This document shows positions 1-13,464 of a DNA stretch of 64,000 nt, piece after piece. Positions within the stretch are counted from its first letter, which is position 1. Every line of letters starts with the position of its first letter. The translations under genes and the position numbers were made by a program. The notes beneath the pieces are model-generated. The model made no database searches. It was not told the DNA's origin and worked only from the letters and a program-made list of their open reading frames with translations. The DNA comes from Proales similis (lineage: Eukaryota; Rotifera; Eurotatoria; Ploima; Proalidae), in contig JAGVRJ010000012.1 of assembly GCA_019059635.1 (NCBI GenBank), positions 620,001 to 684,000 of the forward strand, written 5' to 3'.

Positions 1-741
1 AAGACCAGCAGCTCTCTGTGGAGCTCAAGCGAGAGCAGGCTCTTGCCGCGTAGGTCAAATCAGCAAGAAACAAAGACAAACGAGCCGTTCGAGGTGAATA
101 GAATTCAACTGATAAAAAGAAACGACCAAAAGCCGAGCAGCGCCAATCTCAAAGTTTTACGCAAAATCCACGAAACGTACGGAAAAAAGCAGAGAGGCAA
201 GAATGTCCAAAGCGAAGGCAAGCTGTCTATCGTTCGAGTCGAGTCCGTCCTTCTCTCCAGCGAGTCCAAATTGGGCCAAATGAGCAACAGCAAAAGTTCT
301 TGTGAATTCTTTATTCTCGGCCGAACGCCTCCCACCAACCAAGGCCACCAACGAATGGAAAGAGAGTCCAGCAGATTGTCAATGAACTTGGAATCCTCGA
401 ATCGAAGCTTCAACTATCGACTAGAAGCGCCCAAATTCAAAGACACTTCTTCGATGAACGTGCTTCAGTCCAGCACCCACCTTCTGACAGCAACCGAAGC
501 CAAAGACTGCGACGAGAAACTGAACCAGCAAGATGCAACATTTGAAGGAGAAGAACAGTTTTTCTGTGCCAGCGAGAGTCTCGGCGATCGCAATGAGTTC
601 ACTGACGACGACGATTCGGGACAGAATCAAGCGAACAGCCAGAAGAAACGAGTCTCATTCAACAACAACGTGGTTGAAACAGACGTTCTCAGCGGCAACA
701 GTGTCCTTAAGCCAATGTGCGACCAAGACTGGTTTAGCTAG
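1..741 (+). CDS. 3' end of an unidentified gene with a PP1-docking motif
   Basis: An open frame enters from the left edge and ends at a TAG at 739-741, so only the last exon (about 246 codons) is present. The protein is hydrophilic and rich in Ser, Asn, Glu and Gln, with no membrane segment or recognisable fold. Near the C-terminus is KKRVSFNNNVV, which fits the [RK]VxF docking site for protein phosphatase 1; an acidic stretch precedes it. A poly(A) signal AATAAA lies at 913-918, which supports the frame as a true terminal exon. I do not recognise the family. It could be a PP1 regulatory subunit or the tail of a larger scaffold protein; the missing 5' exons would decide. Confidence 0.6.
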   Translation, partial: KTSSSLWSSSESRLLPRRSNQQETKTNEPFEVNRIQLIKRNDQKPSSANLKVLRKIHETYGKKQRGKNVQSEGKLSIVRVESVLLSSESKLGQMSNSKSSCEFFILGRTPPTNQGHQRMERESSRLSMNLESSNRSFNYRLEAPKFKDTSSMNVLQSSTHLLTATEAKDCDEKLNQQDATFEGEEQFFCASESLGDRNEFTDDDDSGQNQANSQKKRVSFNNNVVETDVLSGNSVLKPMCDQDWFS

Positions 742-1795
742 AAATCAATCAGTTCCGTACGTTTGTTGGTTTGTCTGCTTCTATCCAAGGATTCATAAGC
801 ATGAACCGATTTATTTGCCCATAAGTCTGCGAACCATGTAAAAAGATTCTCGGCCTTTTGGTTGGATGGCGTCACCTTGACGCTACTACATCGATCTAAT
901 TCGACAGTTTAGAATAAAATTGAACAAAATGGCGAATTCCGCCATCTGATCGTTTAAATTTGATAATTGCACTCTGCGCCCGTGTCTCGGAAGTAATCAC
1001 TACAAGTGGCTGGCAAATATATCCAGTTTAAACGCAATCAGCGGTGCTCTGACTCAGAGCGAGACGAGCGCTCGCTTGACTCGGCGCTTATTCACGTAGG
1101 TACGTAAGCACGATTAGGGCCAATGTGTCGAAATTAGGTTCACGCATCAGGTTTTTCGTATAGGCTGCAGGTATCAGTAGAAAATTTACAGAAATAAGCG
1201 AACAGACGAGAAATGAAAGAGAATCGAGGCAGGCAAATCGGGACTGGCGGGCGGGGCATAATGCGGAGCGAAACACGCGTCTTTTCGTTCTGGTTCGAAT
1301 TAAAGTCCATTCGTTTATTTTTTGATTGCCGTTCACACCACAGTTGAGCGAAATGGGACGGACACGCCTTGAATACAAAAGTGATAAATATTCGTCGGCG
1401 GAGCGTTGATCATTCGAGATGGAGCAATACAAAGTTTTGCTTGCACGTTCTGTCTGCCTCGATTTCGGATTCTTTAATTGAAGTCAGTAAAGCCGCGTAG
1501 GGAAATTATGCTAATCGAAATGGAAAGAAATAGCGGCGCCAGTAGCTTAAGCCCGGTAGGAGCTGCCGCCTCGGTAACATGATGCAAAGCATTTAGGCCA
1601 GACGCTACGAGTTTCTTTCAGATTTTGTTCAGTCTTTAGCTGCTTTTGAAAGTTCAAATGAGAATCTCAATTCAAAGAGATCCTTCGACCCGCTGTGTAA
1701 GCAAGTTCGTTTTTTCGTTTGTTTAGAGTGAAGCAGTCTCGCTTCGGACAGCAAAACTCGAGCAAAGTAAACATCCAGTTTCAGAAGGCGAGGAG
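742..1795. other. intergenic: 3' UTR of the first gene, then upstream region of Ttd14
   Basis: The first 180 bp hold the 3' UTR and AATAAA (913-918) of the preceding gene. The rest has short open frames on both strands without family resemblance. I see no gene, tRNA or repeat in it; it presumably contains the Ttd14 promoter and 5' UTR. Confidence 0.5.
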
Positions 1796-3763
1796 ATGGG
1801 CGAAAAGGCCGAGACAAAAGAGTCTACTAAACTAAACCTGTCCGAATTGGTGCCCAAGAACGAGGATTTATTGCAAAGAAATTTAAAGTGCTCACATCTG
1901 AACGTGCAGAACGGTAGCACGCTCAAGTACGACTCTTACCAAACAGACGAGAGACAACGCAATGGCGATCGCTCTGTTTCGCCGGCCGGTTCGTTGATTC
2001 GTTCCGATTTTCGTCCTAAAGTATAAATCAAGCAAAACAATATTTAGATATAAAACGAATTCATCGTGTGGTCTTCACTGGCGGGCCATGCGCCGGAAAG
2101 ACAACCACCATCAATCGGCTGCGCAGTTTCTTTCAAAACATTGGATGGAAGGCAAGCGATCCAGTTTTGGAGCTGATCTCGCGTCGACCATTCACCGCTG
2201 ACTGTCATCTACCTAGGTCTTTTGCGTACCAGAGACGTCGACCATTCTGCTCGGATCAGGGATCAGATTCTACGAGCTCAATGATGAAAGTAAACCAATT
2301 CAGCCTCTTAGGCCGTTATCAAGAGCTGTGGACTTAAACGAAATTCGATCAGCGCGCATCAACTTCCAGGAGAACCTGCTAAAGACTCTGCTGCAAATCG
2401 AAAAGTCTGTGAACGATGTGGCCGTCTACCACAAGAGCGAGAAAAACTGCAATTGCCTGATAATTTACGATCGAGGAGCTATGGACCCAGTCGCGTGTAA
2501 CTATTCAAACTAAATTGCTGTTCAGCAGGCGTTTTTTCTCTTCAACGAGCTTGTCTCAGTCCTCAGCGCCAGCGAGTGGGAAATGCTTAAACTGAGAAAT
2601 CCCGAATGGAACGAAGTAAGTTGCTGCATCGTTATGCTGTTTTTCTCTCTGTCTCTCCTTCAAATTGTTTCCAACTCATCTCTACTTGGGCTACTGGCTA
2701 GGTTGACCTGCGTGATAACCGTTACGATCAAATCATACACTTGGTGAGGCATTCATCCCAGTCGTTGCTTCTTTGAATTAGTTCCGACTGGGTCGAAGGT
2801 GACGGCTGCCAACGGAGCTGAGCAATTTTACACTTTGGAAAACAACGCAACGCGCACAGAAACAATCGAGCTGGCGCGTGAGATTGACGAACGATGCTCA
2901 AAGGCTTGGGTGGGCCATCCCTGCATGGATGTGATCGACAACTTTTCAATATTCGAGGACAAAGTTACTCGAGCTCTTCAAGCAAGTTCACTCCTTCAGC
3001 CGAGTCTTGGTCCGAATCCAATTCAGTCTACTTGTCTGCAGGTCGTTTCTGAACGCATTGGCTTGCACCTCAAAGGCTTGGACAAGGGCAATAAGAGACG
3101 CAAGTTCTTGGTGCGGACACTTCCAGACGAATCGGTGCGCTCCTCGGCTCCTTGGTTGTCTTTGATCGCATTGCCTAGATCTCCATCAAGGTGTTTCCCA
3201 ATCACCAGGAACTGGACGTCGTTCACAACTACTTGGTCTCAAGCAACAATAGCCAGGCCAGAATAAGAAAATCCGGCCAGAACGGTACCCAACCGCCATT
3301 TCTTTTTTTCGATGATTTTTCCAAATTTGAAAAGGCTACTGGTCGTATTCATACGCGATCAGAACAACCGAAGACGGGCAAATTGTGGAGACCAGGACCC
3401 GAATCGACCGTAGGGAATATGCAGTAAGAAACAAACATTCTAGTTCTAGTTTAAAAAGCCGCTCTACGACAACACTATTCGACTGTGAAGATGCTGCTCA
3501 AAACTGTGGACAGCAGCCACTGGACAGTTTTTCAGAAGCGGCGCTGCTTCATTTGGAAGCACCGTTACTTTAGGCTGGAGATTTACCAAGAGCCGTGCGA
3601 GCCAAAGTGCCGCGGCCTCATTTTACTTTCGACTCGCTCGATGGAGGGAGAAGAGCTTGTCCTGCCACCATTTATCCAAATCGAACGAGAGGTCACTGAC
3701 AACCCAGAATTCTCAATGTTCAACATATCCCTCAAGCAGGACTTTGCCAGAAAGTCCATTTGA
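1796..3763 (+). CDS. ttd14: TRPL translocation defect protein 14 homologue (NTPase + CYTH-like)
   Basis: Homologue of insect Ttd14, a protein needed for trafficking of the TRPL channel in photoreceptors that combines an AAA/NadR-type P-loop NTPase with a C-terminal CYTH-like domain. Seen here: Walker [14 protein letters not shown], then [19 protein letters not shown] (Walker B region), [29 protein letters not shown] and AWVGHP, then the C-terminal part with [21 protein letters not shown] and [13 protein letters not shown]. Inferred exons: 1796-2012, 2048-2151, 2217-2496, 2560-2615, 2702-2743, 2799-2981, 3042-3134, 3179-3284, 3335-3423, 3491-3763. The first border is the least sure; its intron would be only 35 bp. 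Two introns (2152-2216, 2982-3041) start with GC rather than GT; reading phase and family match require this. Poly(A) signal AATAAA near 3788. The N-terminal 70 residues are not recognised. Confidence 0.88.
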
Positions 3764-3993
3764 ACAAACGGCAATCGCCAAGAGTTTGAATAAAATTTCA
3801 AAATCACGTCCAAGGCTCTTTTCATTTGTTTTTTCTTCCCATTTTGGACGACCTGGACGCTAAAACTGGCACGTTTGAATGTAAAGAAAGATCAGCGCAT
3901 GAATCTGCTTCTGCGAGTATGTAGACTGCAATGTTGCGGTCGTGTTTTGCAACTTGCGTAAAAAAGCTCATTCAGCCTCCAGAGTAGAATTAA

Positions 3994-5407
3994 ATGGCGA
4001 CAATTACAGGCGATCTGTTGACTTGTATAACCTGCAGCGTTGCGTTCAACGATGCCGAGGTGCAACGCGAGCACTATCACACCGATTTTCACCGCTACAA
4101 CCTGAAGAGGAAAATAGCCGAGTTGCCGGCAGTCACCGTTCAGGACTTTAATGAGCGCGTTCGTCAGCAAAAGATTCAAGTAAACTTTTCATGATCCTGC
4201 AGCCGAGTTAGTATTGTTCATTGAGATTCTCTAAATTCAAGATCGAAAACGAAGAGAATCAGCCTAGCGAAGAGACCTATTGCCGCTTGTGTCGCAAGCA
4301 TTTCACAACTCAAAACGCCTTTCTCAATCACCAGCAGTCAAAGAAGCACAAAGAAATCGAGCAGCGGCTCAAAGATGTCGCAGATGCCAAAGGCTTTGAC
4401 AGCAGCCTGATCGATTTCACTGCCAAGAGTGATCGAAGCGAGAAAAAAGCTCAGCAGCAGCAGCAGGAGCAAGAGCAACTGCTCCACGTCGAACAAAGTA
4501 TCGCCGAAGAGGCCGAAGAGGATGGCGAGGAAAAGGAATGGGAAGATGTCGACGAGCTAGACGAGTCCGGATTCGGTAGGTTTCGGATCTATTGCCACTT
4601 GTCGCCTCTTTATTGAGAGTCTTTTCCAAGACGAAAGCAACGCCATCGACCTGAATACGTGTCTGTTTTGCGATCACCAGAGCGAGTCGTTGCAGGCCAA
4701 GATCGAGCACATGGCCAGTGTGCACAGCTTTTTCATTCCGAACGTAGAGAGCGTGTCCGATCTCGAAGGACTGATCAAATTTCTGGGCGTTAAAGTGGGC
4801 GCCTATCACGTTTGTCTGTGGTGTTCGACGAAATGCTATCGAAACTTGGAGGCCGTTCAAAAGCACATGCACGACAAGGGCCATCAGAAGATGCGCTTCG
4901 AAGGCGAGACACTGATCGAATACGCCGACTTTTACTCGTTTGAGGACGAAGAAGGCGACCAAGACGAAGATTACGACATGTTGAACGAGAGTGAACTGAA
5001 CGACCTGTCAATCATCACAATGACCTCAAGTGCAATGAGCGCCATCCCTGCGGATAACAGCTTCGAGCTGACGCTGCCCTCAGGAGCAACGATCGGGCAT
5101 CGATCGCTTGTGCGCTATTATCGTCAGAGCTTCGGCCATCGAAATCTCGCCGCCAAACAGCAGAACAACATCACCATAAAAGACAAGTATCGAGCGATTG
5201 CCAACGGAACCGCTTTCAATCGTAAGTCATTGCGCTCTGCCTTTGTGCTCTTCTCCGCTTCAGATCATAATGCGCGTTGTTTCAGAAGTGGAAATGAAAA
5301 AGATAAAAAAAGACATTGCCTATTTCCAGCGATGGAGCACAGCAATGAGAACTAAAATGGGCCTCAACAACAACCGTTTGCAAGAGCACTTTAGACGACA
5401 ATACTAA
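3994..5407 (+). CDS. znf622: ZNF622 / REI1-type 60S ribosome biogenesis zinc-finger protein
   Basis: Cytoplasmic pre-60S maturation factor family (yeast Rei1/Reh1, animal ZNF622). The N-terminus has a C2H2 finger (CITCSVAFNDAEVQREHYHTDFH) followed by YNLKRKIAELPAVTV, the family hallmark; a second finger (CRLCRKHFTTQNAFLNH); an acidic Glu/Gln stretch; a third and fourth finger (CLFCDHQSESLQAKIEHM, CLWCSTKCYRNLEAVQKHM) with the DLEGLIKFLGVKVG linker; then LPSGATIGHRSLVRYYRQ and a basic C-terminus ending in QEHFRRQY. Exons 3994-4179, 4242-4575, 4631-5221, 5286-5407, with introns of 62, 55 and 64 bp and consistent phase. The start follows the Ttd14 stop by 230 bp on the same strand. Poly(A) signal 5488-5493. 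Confidence 0.93.
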
Positions 5408-5834
5408 TCTCTTTCTGAATCGCTGTTGATTTTTGCCATTTTTTGGGTTAAATTCTATGAAATCTGACCGTTCTTTTCATAAAAATGAATAAAAAAATGT
5501 CGAAGAACAGGTCCAGCTTAATGACAAAACCGGTGCCGTCAAACTGAGCGTTAATTAGCGGTTCATTTCTGAACAAGCTAATTGGCTCGTGCGGCGTTTT
5601 ACAACCGAGAGCCAGCTTCCTGCTTGTTTGAATCAGTTAGAAACGAAAAGGATCTGATTAGATCTAGGCACGTTAATCAGGCTGCACGCTCGTTTGCAGG
5701 CAAGTTGATAAGACAAGGCAAATAATGGCAACATCATGCTGCGAAAGTGCGCAATAGACCGAGCCGCGTTAATCAACTCGCGTGGCTCCTTCCGCCCAGA
5801 GACACTGGAAAAATAGAGAATACCGAGCTATCGA

Positions 5835-7350
5835 ATGCTTTCTCTTCTAATAACGCTGTCCGTGTTCGCTCTCATCATAATCTTGTTTGTTTTGTACCAA
5901 ACGTTTTTCAAATGGCTTCTCACTCGATCGAACAAGAACAGTGGCGTAAGCAGTCTTATCTCAGGCCTTGGGCTATATTTTCTTAAACAAAAGCGTTTTC
6001 GAATTTCCTCAAGCTCAATAAAACAGGCCCAACAGCTGCGGAGCAAAACGAAAGCACCATGACCACGCAAGTTTCTTCCGAAGGCGAGTTTCTTCGTCCT
6101 CCAGCTCATATCCGATTGAAATCGATTGACTCCAACTCGAAATGTTTAGTTTTCAGCATAGAGCAATTCAACGAGCCTTTCAATGAGCCTTTCATCAACC
6201 ATTCAAAGCCTTTCGGACGAAGAATGAGATTCTGCCATGTGCAGGACATCGTGAAAGCGGACGTGTGCCGCACTGATGATCCCAATTGTGCCGGTTCGAT
6301 GAACTACGCAATCCACTTGAACTCGTGAGTACTAACCCTGTTCTGTCCTCATCCGAATCAATCGATTGGTTATCACATGCAACAAGGCTAGATCGGGTGT
6401 TGACTCTTGATATCTCGGCACTCAAGTTTCACCACGAGCATAGAATTTTCATACCGGTTGAGATTTTGGCCTCGTTAGAAGACCAGACTGGCTGCTACGT
6501 TAGGCGACTTGTAACTCAAAAATTTTTTATTGCGCAAAAATCTGCCTCGTTTTCTTAATTCCGTTCACTAAGCGCCTGAATCGTCGGAGTAAAGAGCCGG
6601 CAACTGACAACTGCGTATCATGGCAGCTAGACGATTTGGACACTTTGCTAAGTGCCAGGCTCAGAATTATGCTGTATCAGGAAAATGCGCCGCGACACCT
6701 TGGATCGTCAGTTCTGAATGCAGCTCGGTTTTGGTTTAGTCGACACTTGACAGGCCAGATTTTCATCAAAACAGACTTGAAGGTTAAAGCTTGAAAATCT
6801 TATTTAGTTGAGCGGTGTGCTAACGGGCTTGGCTCCAGGGAATTTATCAATCGGGCCGTGTTTTGGCCTCGTTGGCCTTCAAGCCAACGTCAGGCCGACT
6901 TTTATTAAACATCATCGAAGCTGAATATTCGGCCACGCCCAGCAACACTTGCGTTCTCAGTAAGCGCTGCTTATCCGATTCTGGCTTGCAGTCTAATTGA
7001 TGCTCGCCTCAGGTTCGTTTGTTGTCGCTACCCTTTACCGGAACGAGCCATGTTTACCGATGAGTTTCTGCACAAGCGCACGAGAGCAAACAAGCAATCC
7101 GCAGTTTAACGAGACTGCCGTATTTTCTCTCCAAAGTCACGAGCTGGCTAGATGCCTGCTAGAGTTGAGCGTGTACGGAAACACAGCGGATGGCAGCTTT
7201 GAAATCGGCTCCATCCAAATCGGCCCTCTTTGCTCTGGTCGTAAAGACTGCATTGATGAAGGCGATGATGATAAGCATCAGCAGCATTTGGATAAAATGC
7301 TCATGAGGGTTTGCAGTCAAGTAAGGCTTGAATTTCACACCTGCATCTAG
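5835..7350 (+). CDS. Divergent synaptotagmin-like protein (TM + two C2 domains)
   Basis: The protein begins with a membrane segment (MLSLLITLSVFALIIILFVL) followed by basic residues, then a linker and two C2-like domains. C2A is recognised by GSMNYAIHLNS...VLTLDISAL and ends ARLRIMLYQ; C2B by GRVLASLAFKPTSGRLLLNI and NPQFNETAVFSL, the usual pre-strand motif. Exons 5835-5945, 6014-6324, 6387-6498, 6573-6782, 6839-6959, 7013-7350. A GTAAGG at 7321 could instead splice to 7351 and end the protein at 7377, but that intron would be 30 bp. The aspartates expected in the calcium loops (D-x-x-G-x-S-D-P-Y) are absent from both C2 domains, so calcium-independent membrane or protein binding is inferred. 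It lies just upstream of synaptotagmin-1 in the same direction. Confidence 0.78.
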
Positions 7351-7377
7351 ATTTCGGTGAATAATCTGCGCTTATAA

Positions 7378-9859
7378 TTGGGTTGTGAAATCTAGACCGC
7401 CCAATGGCATCCTATACACATTTGACGTCAACGTTTCACGCGCGTTTGCTTCTAAAGAGCCGCCCGAACTGGAATAAATTTTCAATTTCAATTTATTTTA
7501 CTCCGCCTTTTTCACTTGAGATTCGTTTTCCCAAAGAGTTGAAGAAATCTTTGAAAATTCAGGCCTTGTTTTCTCAGCTCTTGCCAATTTATTTATTTCG
7601 CCCTTGGGCTGATAATCTAACCGGAAGCCTGAGTCGAATTCCCTTTCGATATAACGCCTTCATTGCCTGGCTGCTGGCAATAAGAGTTTTAGCCACTATC
7701 GACTGACAGATTGCAAACTCGCACCCGTCACCTCTGCTAGCAAATGCTCAGGCCAGACTTGACTTTTAAATCTTAGATAGTGGCCGTTGATTGTGCCAAT
7801 GTCATGTTTGCCGTCTTCCCGCTACGATTGCGCCGCGCATAATTTCTCAGCGCCGGAAAAGAACAAGAACTGCTCGAAGAGGAGAAACCTCAAATCTGAT
7901 TACAACTCGGCTGTTATTAAATAATTATTATTCCTGTCGCTATTATGAGGAAGTGCTGAATGTGGCGAACGCGACGCTTATCAGCGGTCGAACCTTATTT
8001 CGAATGTGTCAATTTCTCGATTTTTTGTTTTTCGATTCTGACTCTAAAAGTCTCTTGGTTCTCTCTCGATTCGTGCATGCAGGCAATTTTAAGGAAGTGA
8101 AGCCAATTTTTTTGTGATTACTGCTATTCAGCTGAATCGAATCTGGCTTGAAAGATAGTCACGAGAGGGCCTAATTTCGTTGTCATTCAGCCTTCAGACA
8201 GATTATGGGGTTGGCATTTTTAGTTAAATGTCACAGTTCCCTTAAACGACGTTTCTCTAAAGCGCCTAAATTGCTCATATGAGCATCATTAAGATGCGCA
8301 GAGTGAACCGTTGAGACCAAAGGAGAGAGAGAGGAGTAAAGAGACGAGGACGAGACAGAGCCTCAAATGCAAGTTCCAAGCAGTCGACTCAAACTTGCGC
8401 ATAACTGAGTTGCGTCACGCTTTTCCAAACCGAATATCGATCGGCTTAATTTATGTTTGTCCAATAAATGGTAGCTTGCCATCTCGCGTCCTATTTATTT
8501 TTCTCATTTCACAACCACTTCCTTAAGTTGTCGACGGGCCGCCGATGCACCGCATACACTTAGTACAGTTGGCTCCATAACAACCAATCGCAAGGCAGGC
8601 CGGTCTTGAGCGAGACATTTCAAAATACTCACTCGGCGCGAGAGAGAGAGAGAGAAGGGGCAAAACAACGGTATTGGTTGCATGGCGCCAAGAGCGCGCG
8701 CATGTCATAACGGCGTCGTCAGTGGCATAATAAGCTCTAATTGATCGGGGCCTTGCTGCCTGCTTCCAAATTGATTCATTATTAGCCGAGCTGGCAGAAA
8801 TCATGCAACCAACTGCTGCAAGCAAATATGCAAGCTTCGCCATGTAGTTGACTGAGCTCAATATCGATTTTTTATCATAACCGCGCCAACTCCTCACAAT
8901 CGATTGGCTTGGCCGCAAAACTCATTCAGAATGAAGTGAATTTCCAAATCGCATGCAAGCAGTGTGATGCAGACGGTACGGCCCGACGGCGACTTACGGC
9001 GTGTGAACAACCCGGTTCGAGAACTTCCTCTCGTTCGGTTTCATTTCGTTTTTCAGTGGGCCGCCTCGGGACGGGCGACATTTACTGCGGCCACATTTGA
9101 TCACCTTCGTTTGACCGACGTTTGGCCCACACACTCGCTCGCACACTCATAATTGCAGTATTTTTCTCTCGCTTTCTTTCTAATTTGAAATTTGCATGTT
9201 CTAGATATGTGACCTGGCCGCGTTGTGCTCTTATCGACCGCCATCTACTTGTGCTTGCTCTCAATGCCACCCCGACCACACTCGCTCATCCCATTGAGCA
9301 GCAGCACTATTGATTATTATCAAATAAAGTGCCGTCTATTGTCATAATAGATGTAAGCTGCCACAGTAAACTGAGTCTGATCAATTCGCTCTTGCTCTGT
9401 GCCTTCTTCTGTCTTTTTGACGATCTTTCTCTTCCCTTCTCCCTGCCTTGCTCTTCAACTCTCTGCTCTTTCTCTCAACATCAAGTGGACTATTTTCGAC
9501 TCAATTAGTTCGCTCGGCGAAGCGCGCCTTTGCAATTTTTTTGCCTTTCGGCTTCATCTAGAGCTTCACATATTAATCAGTCGTGTTCCCATCCCGCTTC
9601 AAAGCTCCTCAAAAATAGCGACATCGTCTTGTTCGCCGTGTTTTTTTTTTCGCTTTTCGTGTCTTTTGGTTGTCTTTCTAGACCGTCTAGCCCACTGGCG
9701 CAGATACTAACGTTCGCCTGTTGCCTTTAGATAAAGCTACATACTATTGCCTCGGGCAAACTTGAAATGCGATTGCGCGAATCGAGAATAGAACAGTGAG
9801 CTACCCAACACAAGTGAATTCATCAAACAGCGGATATACATTTTAAAACACGATTTACA
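7378..9859. other. non-coding stretch upstream of synaptotagmin-1
   Basis: About 2.5 kb without a credible gene. It holds the 3' UTR of the synaptotagmin-like gene (AATAAA near 7473), an (AG)n microsatellite at 8641-8656 and pyrimidine-rich patches around 9400-9480 and 9640-9660. The short ORFs here have no domain or conserved composition. A 5' non-coding exon and promoter of Syt1 are likely inside it but I cannot place them. Confidence 0.5.
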
Positions 9860-12523
<2,664 letters not shown>

Positions 12524-13464
12524 GCCGATTGATCTATCCTTCTCTCAGTCAACTTTTCTGTTTCTGAATTATTTTCTCTTTCAAACCTCTGTCTCTTTCT
12601 CCTCCTTCTTCTTGGTCACATTTGAATGTAAATTCCAGCTTTGGCCGTGTTTCCAGCTTCGACTAATCATTCTACTGAGATCAGTTCGCGCACGAGCCAC
12701 ACGATCTCTTAGTGTTCGTTGGATGCCCTCTTTGTCCCTTCGCTTTGTCTAGCAGCAGTCTACCCACACAAAGAACTGTCATTTGTTTGAGCGCCAATCA
12801 AATATCTGATCATTCAAGTCGTACCTTCTGCTGATCATTACCAGTAGAGCTCGCTTGGCTTCAACTCAATGAGACCCAGCAAATGCCAACAATGAGCCGA
12901 GTAATTTATGCGTAAAATCAAAAGCCAAACTAAAACATCACCAACATTCAGCAACATCAGCAGGCCACCAGCGAGCCCTTCGAGTCTAGCCGCGACTGGT
13001 CAATTTGAATGAATTCAGTCATTTCTGTTCATCTTGGCACAATCAGCTCTGCTCTCACGTTCACGACTCTTCTCCTGGTCATCTCGGTCTATTGTTCGCA
13101 CAGAGTTAATCTTCTCTAGAATGAATTCTAACTTAAGACAGTTAATCGCTTATCGCGCAAACGCATAGACGTTTTCATAATCGTTCGTTCGTTAATTCAC
13201 ATGATTCGTTCAGATTTGTCTATAATACAAAAAAAGGCCGATTGCAAGAGACCAGCTTCATCGTAATCCTAGTTCTACTCCTCTATTTTGTTTTCTAACC
13301 TCAGTCGATCGTTCATTTCTATTTATTCGCTCCCAAGTTTATATATCAATAAATTTAACCTTAAAAGCCTGCGCTCGTTGTTGTTCTATATTTGGCAACA
13401 ATTCCAATCTTCACGCCGAACGGTCATTGGGTCAAACAGGCCAAGTTGAATGGAAGATAAATTT
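12524..13464. other. Syt1 3' UTR and overlapping convergent 3' ends
   Basis: Long 3' UTR of Syt1 ending at the AATAAA at 13348-13353. The anoctamin gene on the other strand stops at 13465-13467, and its likely poly(A) signal (TTTATT on the plus strand) is at 13322-13327, so the two transcripts overlap by some tens of bases. No other gene is seen. Confidence 0.6.

Noticed and set aside
4417-4962. 181-codon minus-strand ORF
   Set aside because: Antisense shadow of the ZNF622 exons, which match the family in order.
8523-8918. 131-codon minus-strand ORF upstream of Syt1
   Set aside because: No recognisable family, includes the (AG)n microsatellite, no supporting poly(A) or splice context.
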